Origin: Ruminococcaceae bacterium UBA3753
GTDB lineage: Bacteria > Bacillota > Clostridia > Oscillospirales > Acutalibacteraceae
Reading direction: 5' to 3'
NCBI GenBank assembly: GCA_002372375.1
Contig: DFGJ01000004.1
Span: forward strand, 1-8,517
DNA: 8,517 nucleotides
The notes under the pieces are model-generated. The model was not told the origin of the DNA. It did not search any database and worked only from the letters and a program-made list of their open reading frames with translations. Position 1 is the stretch's first letter. Every line of letters starts with the position of its first letter. The position numbers and the translations under genes were made by a program. Below, piece by piece: positions 6,001 to 8,517 of this stretch.

Positions 6001-6022
6001 TTCCTATTATACCACAAAAAGC
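5988..6022. repeat. inverted repeat, right arm
   Basis: This arm is the counterpart of 5764-5800. On the minus strand it reads GTGGTATAATAGG, then AAGGTAACAAGGGTT. It starts 5 nt after the stop codon of the 40-codon gene. The inner part could pair with the mRNA 5' end over 13 bp. The outer part holds the antisense -10 element. Confidence 0.85.
6006..6014 (-). promoter_or_regulatory. extended -10 promoter of the antisense RNA
   Basis: On the minus strand TGG-TATAAT (6014-6006) repeats the sense promoter core exactly. No good -35 hexamer is seen at 16-18 nt, so activity would depend on the extended -10 and the T-rich upstream sequence. Transcription is expected near 5999-6000, converging on the sense promoter. 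Confidence 0.5.
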
Positions 6023-6036
6023 AAAAATAGATACCA
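6016..6036 (+). repeat. 21-bp direct repeat, right copy
   Basis: It is identical to 5713-5733. It overlaps the outer 7 bp of the right inverted repeat and the upstream part of the antisense promoter. The remaining 6037-6155 is AT-rich with no gene or clear terminator that I can see. Confidence 0.75.
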
Positions 6037-6155
6037 AAAGTGTTTAGGTGTTATTCTAGCTGTTTTAACAAAAAAAGCCCGTGGAATATAAATTTGTTAA
6101 TAGTGGAAGATGCTACTTGTTGCTGTATTATAAAAAATTTTAGAAAAGGATTTTT

Positions 6156-6338
6156 ATGAAAGAAACTTTTGAAACTATAGATTACAAGGGGAAAAAGTAC
6201 CCGCTAACAATAAAAAAATTTAACAACCTTTTTTCGCATTACAAAAATATGTTTGACTTAGAAATGCAATTAAAGGCTGCGAATATGACATACAGAAAGT
6301 ACTATTCAAAAATTCAAAAGCAAGATGAATGGTTCTAA
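6156..6338 (+). CDS. small protein in the tail assembly chaperone position
   Basis: The 60-residue frame has an AAAAGGA ribosome site 5 nt before ATG 6156 and ends 15 nt before the tape measure start. In siphophages the two-part tail assembly chaperone (gpG/gpGT type) lies exactly here and is made by a -1 frameshift. The N-terminus (ETFETIDYKGKKYPLTI) resembles that of chaperone first parts. The helical remainder (FDLEMQLKAANMTYRKYYSKI) could be a second part. At 60 residues it is about half the usual first-part length and I see no slippery heptamer. It may be a deleted chaperone gene, an intact second-part gene, or an unrelated small protein. Function is inferred from position only. Confidence 0.55.
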   Translation: MKETFETIDYKGKKYPLTIKKFNNLFSHYKNMFDLEMQLKAANMTYRKYYSKIQKQDEWF

Positions 6339-6353
6339 AAGAGGGGGTGAATT

Positions 6354-7355
6354 ATGGCCGGTAATTTAGGAGGCGTAATAAAACTAGGCGGTGTTTGTGA
6401 GTATCAAAACGCACTTAGAAATGTTAGTCAAAGCCTTAGAGAAACAGGGAGCGAGCTTAAGCTGATAGCTTCGGAGTTTGCTAATTCTGATCAAAAAGAA
6501 AAAGATCAGATGAAGACCCTCCAACAACTGACTGATGTTTTAAATAAACAAAAAACCGCCTATGAAAACCTGAAAAAGGCTTACGCTTTAATGTCTTCTA
6601 CCTATGAGACAAACCGAGCAAAGCTGTCACTGCTTAACATCCAATATGTTACAGAAAAAGCCAAACTGGATGAAATAGGTAAAGCCTTAGGGACCGCGTC
6701 TACAAAATATAAAGAGCAAGAAAAAGTTGTTGCTGACTTAAAAAAAGAGGTTACAAACGCTACAAAAGCTCAGGAAACAAACCAAACTAACTTAAGCAAA
6801 ACCAGAACTAAGCTGAATGAAGCAAAATTGGCATATACAGAAACAGAAAACAAAATCAAAAACTTTTCTGAAAGCGTCAAAGATTCAGGAGAAAAGGCTG
6901 AAAAAGCGGCCAACAAGGGATATACAACTCTTAAAAGTACGGTAGCAAACGTCCTTCCAGATTCTTTTAAAAAGTTAACTAATATGATAACCGGTCAATT
7001 CTCGGCTGCTATTGACCGTGTCGACACTATAAGAGCATTTGGTACAACTCTTAAAAGTCTTGGTTATACAGAAGAAAACGTCACACAAATCACAAAAGAT
7101 TTAGTTAATGGGATTGAAGGTTTGCCGACATCTTTGCCGGGAATTATGCAAATTCAAAAGCAATTTTTAGCTTTAACAGGGGAGTTAGAAAAATCTACGA
7201 ATTTAACTCTTGCCTTAAATGACGCAACTTTAGCTGGTGGCCAAGGTCAAGAAATTGCTAACAGTGCCATGACACAGTGGTATCAAATCATCGCTAACGG
7301 TAAGCCGGATTTACAGTCTTGGCGAATAATTCGACAAGCATGCCGGCACAATTGA
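6354..7355 (+). CDS. tail tape measure protein, N-terminal part (frameshifted)
   Basis: The tape measure sets tail length and is threaded through the tail tube. ATG 6354 follows GAGGGGGTG. Residues about 35-185 form a long coiled coil rich in Lys, Glu, Ala and Thr. From about 200 the conserved tape-measure N-terminal domain appears, with GQFSAAIDRVDTIRAFGTTL, LGYTEENVTQI, and ANSAMTQWYQIIANGKPDLQ then SWR. Family members continue from SW-R into an MPAQ-L-x-Q-I segment. Here the frame instead runs through IIRQACRHN to TGA 7353-7355, while MPAQLNQIAESLMG is found one frame over from 7340. The true gene therefore continues to the right edge and this piece is the product of a one-base shift. Confidence 0.9.
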   Translation: MAGNLGGVIKLGGVCEYQNALRNVSQSLRETGSELKLIASEFANSDQKEKDQMKTLQQLTDVLNKQKTAYENLKKAYALMSSTYETNRAKLSLLNIQYVTEKAKLDEIGKALGTASTKYKEQEKVVADLKKEVTNATKAQETNQTNLSKTRTKLNEAKLAYTETENKIKNFSESVKDSGEKAEKAANKGYTTLKSTVANVLPDSFKKLTNMITGQFSAAIDRVDTIRAFGTTLKSLGYTEENVTQITKDLVNGIEGLPTSLPGIMQIQKQFLALTGELEKSTNLTLALNDATLAGGQGQEIANSAMTQWYQIIANGKPDLQSWRIIRQACRHN

Positions 7356-8517
7356 ACCAAATAGCTGAGAGTCTTATGGGAGCCGGTAAAAAGTCTGCAG
7401 ATTTATACACCGCGTGGCAAAAAGGTAACATCACCACTGAGCAAGTTATAGATACATTAATACGTCTAGATAAAGAAGGCTCGGGGAGTGTTTCTTCTTT
7501 TGAAGAACAAGCAAAAGGGTCAAGCCAAGGAATAAAAACTAGCTGGGAAAATGTACAACTTGCAATAACAAAGGGGCTTGCTGATTTAATAGACGAAATT
7601 GGTAACGAAAGTATTACTAGTTTTTTAGATAATTTAAAAACTATTATAAGAAATGTTTTCAATGTGGTTAAAACAGTATTTGACTATCTTTTGAAAAATG
7701 GGAACCAGGTGGCTGCTATATTAACTGCTATCGGTGTTGTTCTTGGCCCGTTGCTTTTGTTTTCTAAAGTAGGGGCTGCTATGAAAAACTTTAATGATGC
7801 TATGGATGGATTTTCTAAAATCCAAAAAATATTCGTCCCTCTTTTGACAAACATAAAAAATCTTTTTTCAAACCTTGGCTCTATTTTGGTAAAAGCTTTG
7901 GCACCGGCTATTAATTTAATAAAAACGGCTTTTTCGGGGTTATCAACTGTTTTTGCCGCAAATCCTATAGGGTTGGTTATTACTGCAATTGGACTTTTAA
8001 CGGCTGCGTTTGTTGTTCTTTGGAACAATTGTGAAGGATTTCGAAACTTTTTCATTAACGCTTGGGAGACTATAAAAAGTGCGACAAAGACTGCTGTTGA
8101 TGCAATTGGTGGATTTTTTAGAGGAATGTGGACAAATATTCAAAGCGTCATGGCACCATTTGTTTCTTTTTTCCAAGGTATATGGAATGGCATAGTTGGT
8201 GTATTTGCAAACACAGCGAACTGGTTTGGCAACATGTTTTCTTCCGCATGGAACCGAATCACGAGTGTCTTTTCGGGTGTTTGGAACTTTTTCTCTAATG
8301 TTTGGGATGCTATGTGCGCACCTTTTAGAAATTTAGGGAGTTTCTTTTCCGACCTTGGGGGAACCGTCTGGAATGCCGTCACAAGTTTAGGAAGCGACAT
8401 GATAAAAGGTATCTGGGAAGGAATAAAAGGTGCTATAGATTGGTTACATGAAAAAATACAACAAGTAGCTGGCGGGATAGTAGATGCTTTTAAAGGCTTT
8501 TTTGGCATAAAATCGCC
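7340..8517 (+). CDS. tail tape measure protein, C-terminal part (out of frame, runs off window)
   Basis: This frame is open from 7340 to the right edge, 392 codons. It continues the tape measure homology: MPAQLNQIAESLMGAGKKSA, YTAWQKGNITTEQVIDTLI, then SWENVQLAITKGLADLI. Two hydrophobic segments (about residues 124-141 and 205-227, counted from ATG 7340) are the membrane-active stretches common in these proteins. After them comes a run of Trp-anchored helical repeats about every 10-22 residues (W228, W242, W264, W282, W295, W304, W315, W322), ending at the window edge with FKGFFGIKS. ATG 7340 has no Shine-Dalgarno site and lies in the middle of a conserved motif, so it is where the frame resumes rather than a true start. 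With the first part, at least about 720 residues are represented. Confidence 0.88.
   Translation, partial: MPAQLNQIAESLMGAGKKSADLYTAWQKGNITTEQVIDTLIRLDKEGSGSVSSFEEQAKGSSQGIKTSWENVQLAITKGLADLIDEIGNESITSFLDNLKTIIRNVFNVVKTVFDYLLKNGNQVAAILTAIGVVLGPLLLFSKVGAAMKNFNDAMDGFSKIQKIFVPLLTNIKNLFSNLGSILVKALAPAINLIKTAFSGLSTVFAANPIGLVITAIGLLTAAFVVLWNNCEGFRNFFINAWETIKSATKTAVDAIGGFFRGMWTNIQSVMAPFVSFFQGIWNGIVGVFANTANWFGNMFSSAWNRITSVFSGVWNFFSNVWDAMCAPFRNLGSFFSDLGGTVWNAVTSLGSDMIKGIWEGIKGAIDWLHEKIQQVAGGIVDAFKGFFGIKS

Noticed and set aside
5764..6022. The inverted repeats as ends of a classical insertion sequence
   Set aside because: Only about 190 bp separate the arms, there is no transposase, and the arms hold promoters with a functional-looking antisense layout; a MITE-like origin remains possible.
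6081..6090. CGTGGAATAT repeated from 5806-5815
   Set aside because: Only 10 bp, with no similarity in the surrounding sequence; it may be chance.
7684..8508. Long minus-strand open frames opposite the tape measure
   Set aside because: The plus frame reads as a typical tape measure with Trp repeats; the minus frames have no ribosome sites and show only antisense composition.

Overview
The window is AT-rich DNA with Gram-positive style Shine-Dalgarno sites (AGGAGG, AAAGGTGG, GGAGGT). It carries the head-tail morphogenesis block of a siphophage or prophage of a low-GC Firmicute, probably a Clostridia or Tissierellia relative. The genus cannot be told from the sequence. Gene order is the HK97 type: portal, S78-family prohead protease, HK97-fold major capsid, two small proteins, a head-tail connector, a phi13-family major tail protein, a small protein in the tail-chaperone position, and the tape measure.

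The module is visibly damaged. Position 1-136 (minus strand) is the start of an EcoRI-family adenine methyltransferase, sitting where a terminase would be expected. The portal frame is open from 277 but has no ordinary start codon upstream. The connector gene (from 3760) is cut off after about 35 codons. The neck genes expected before the major tail gene are gone, except for a remnant of a probable tail terminator at 4890-5068. The tape measure is split by a one-base frameshift near 7340 and runs off the right edge.

Two accessory insertions occupy the damaged places. The first (about 3858-4860) is a minus-strand gene with its own near-consensus promoter. It encodes a TM2 membrane hairpin, a HIRAN domain and a second HIRAN-like copy, and it replaces the neck genes. 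The second (about 5713-6036) sits between the major tail gene and the tape measure. It holds a 40-codon gene for a basic, hydrophobic peptide, enclosed by about 35-bp inverted repeats. Each repeat carries an extended -10 promoter, one firing into the gene and one firing antisense. A strand-specific intrinsic terminator would end an antisense RNA of about 90 nt. This is the architecture of a type I toxin-antitoxin module and is the strongest candidate for an undescribed system here.

The simplest reading is a decaying or domesticated prophage in which cargo genes with their own promoters have displaced structural genes.
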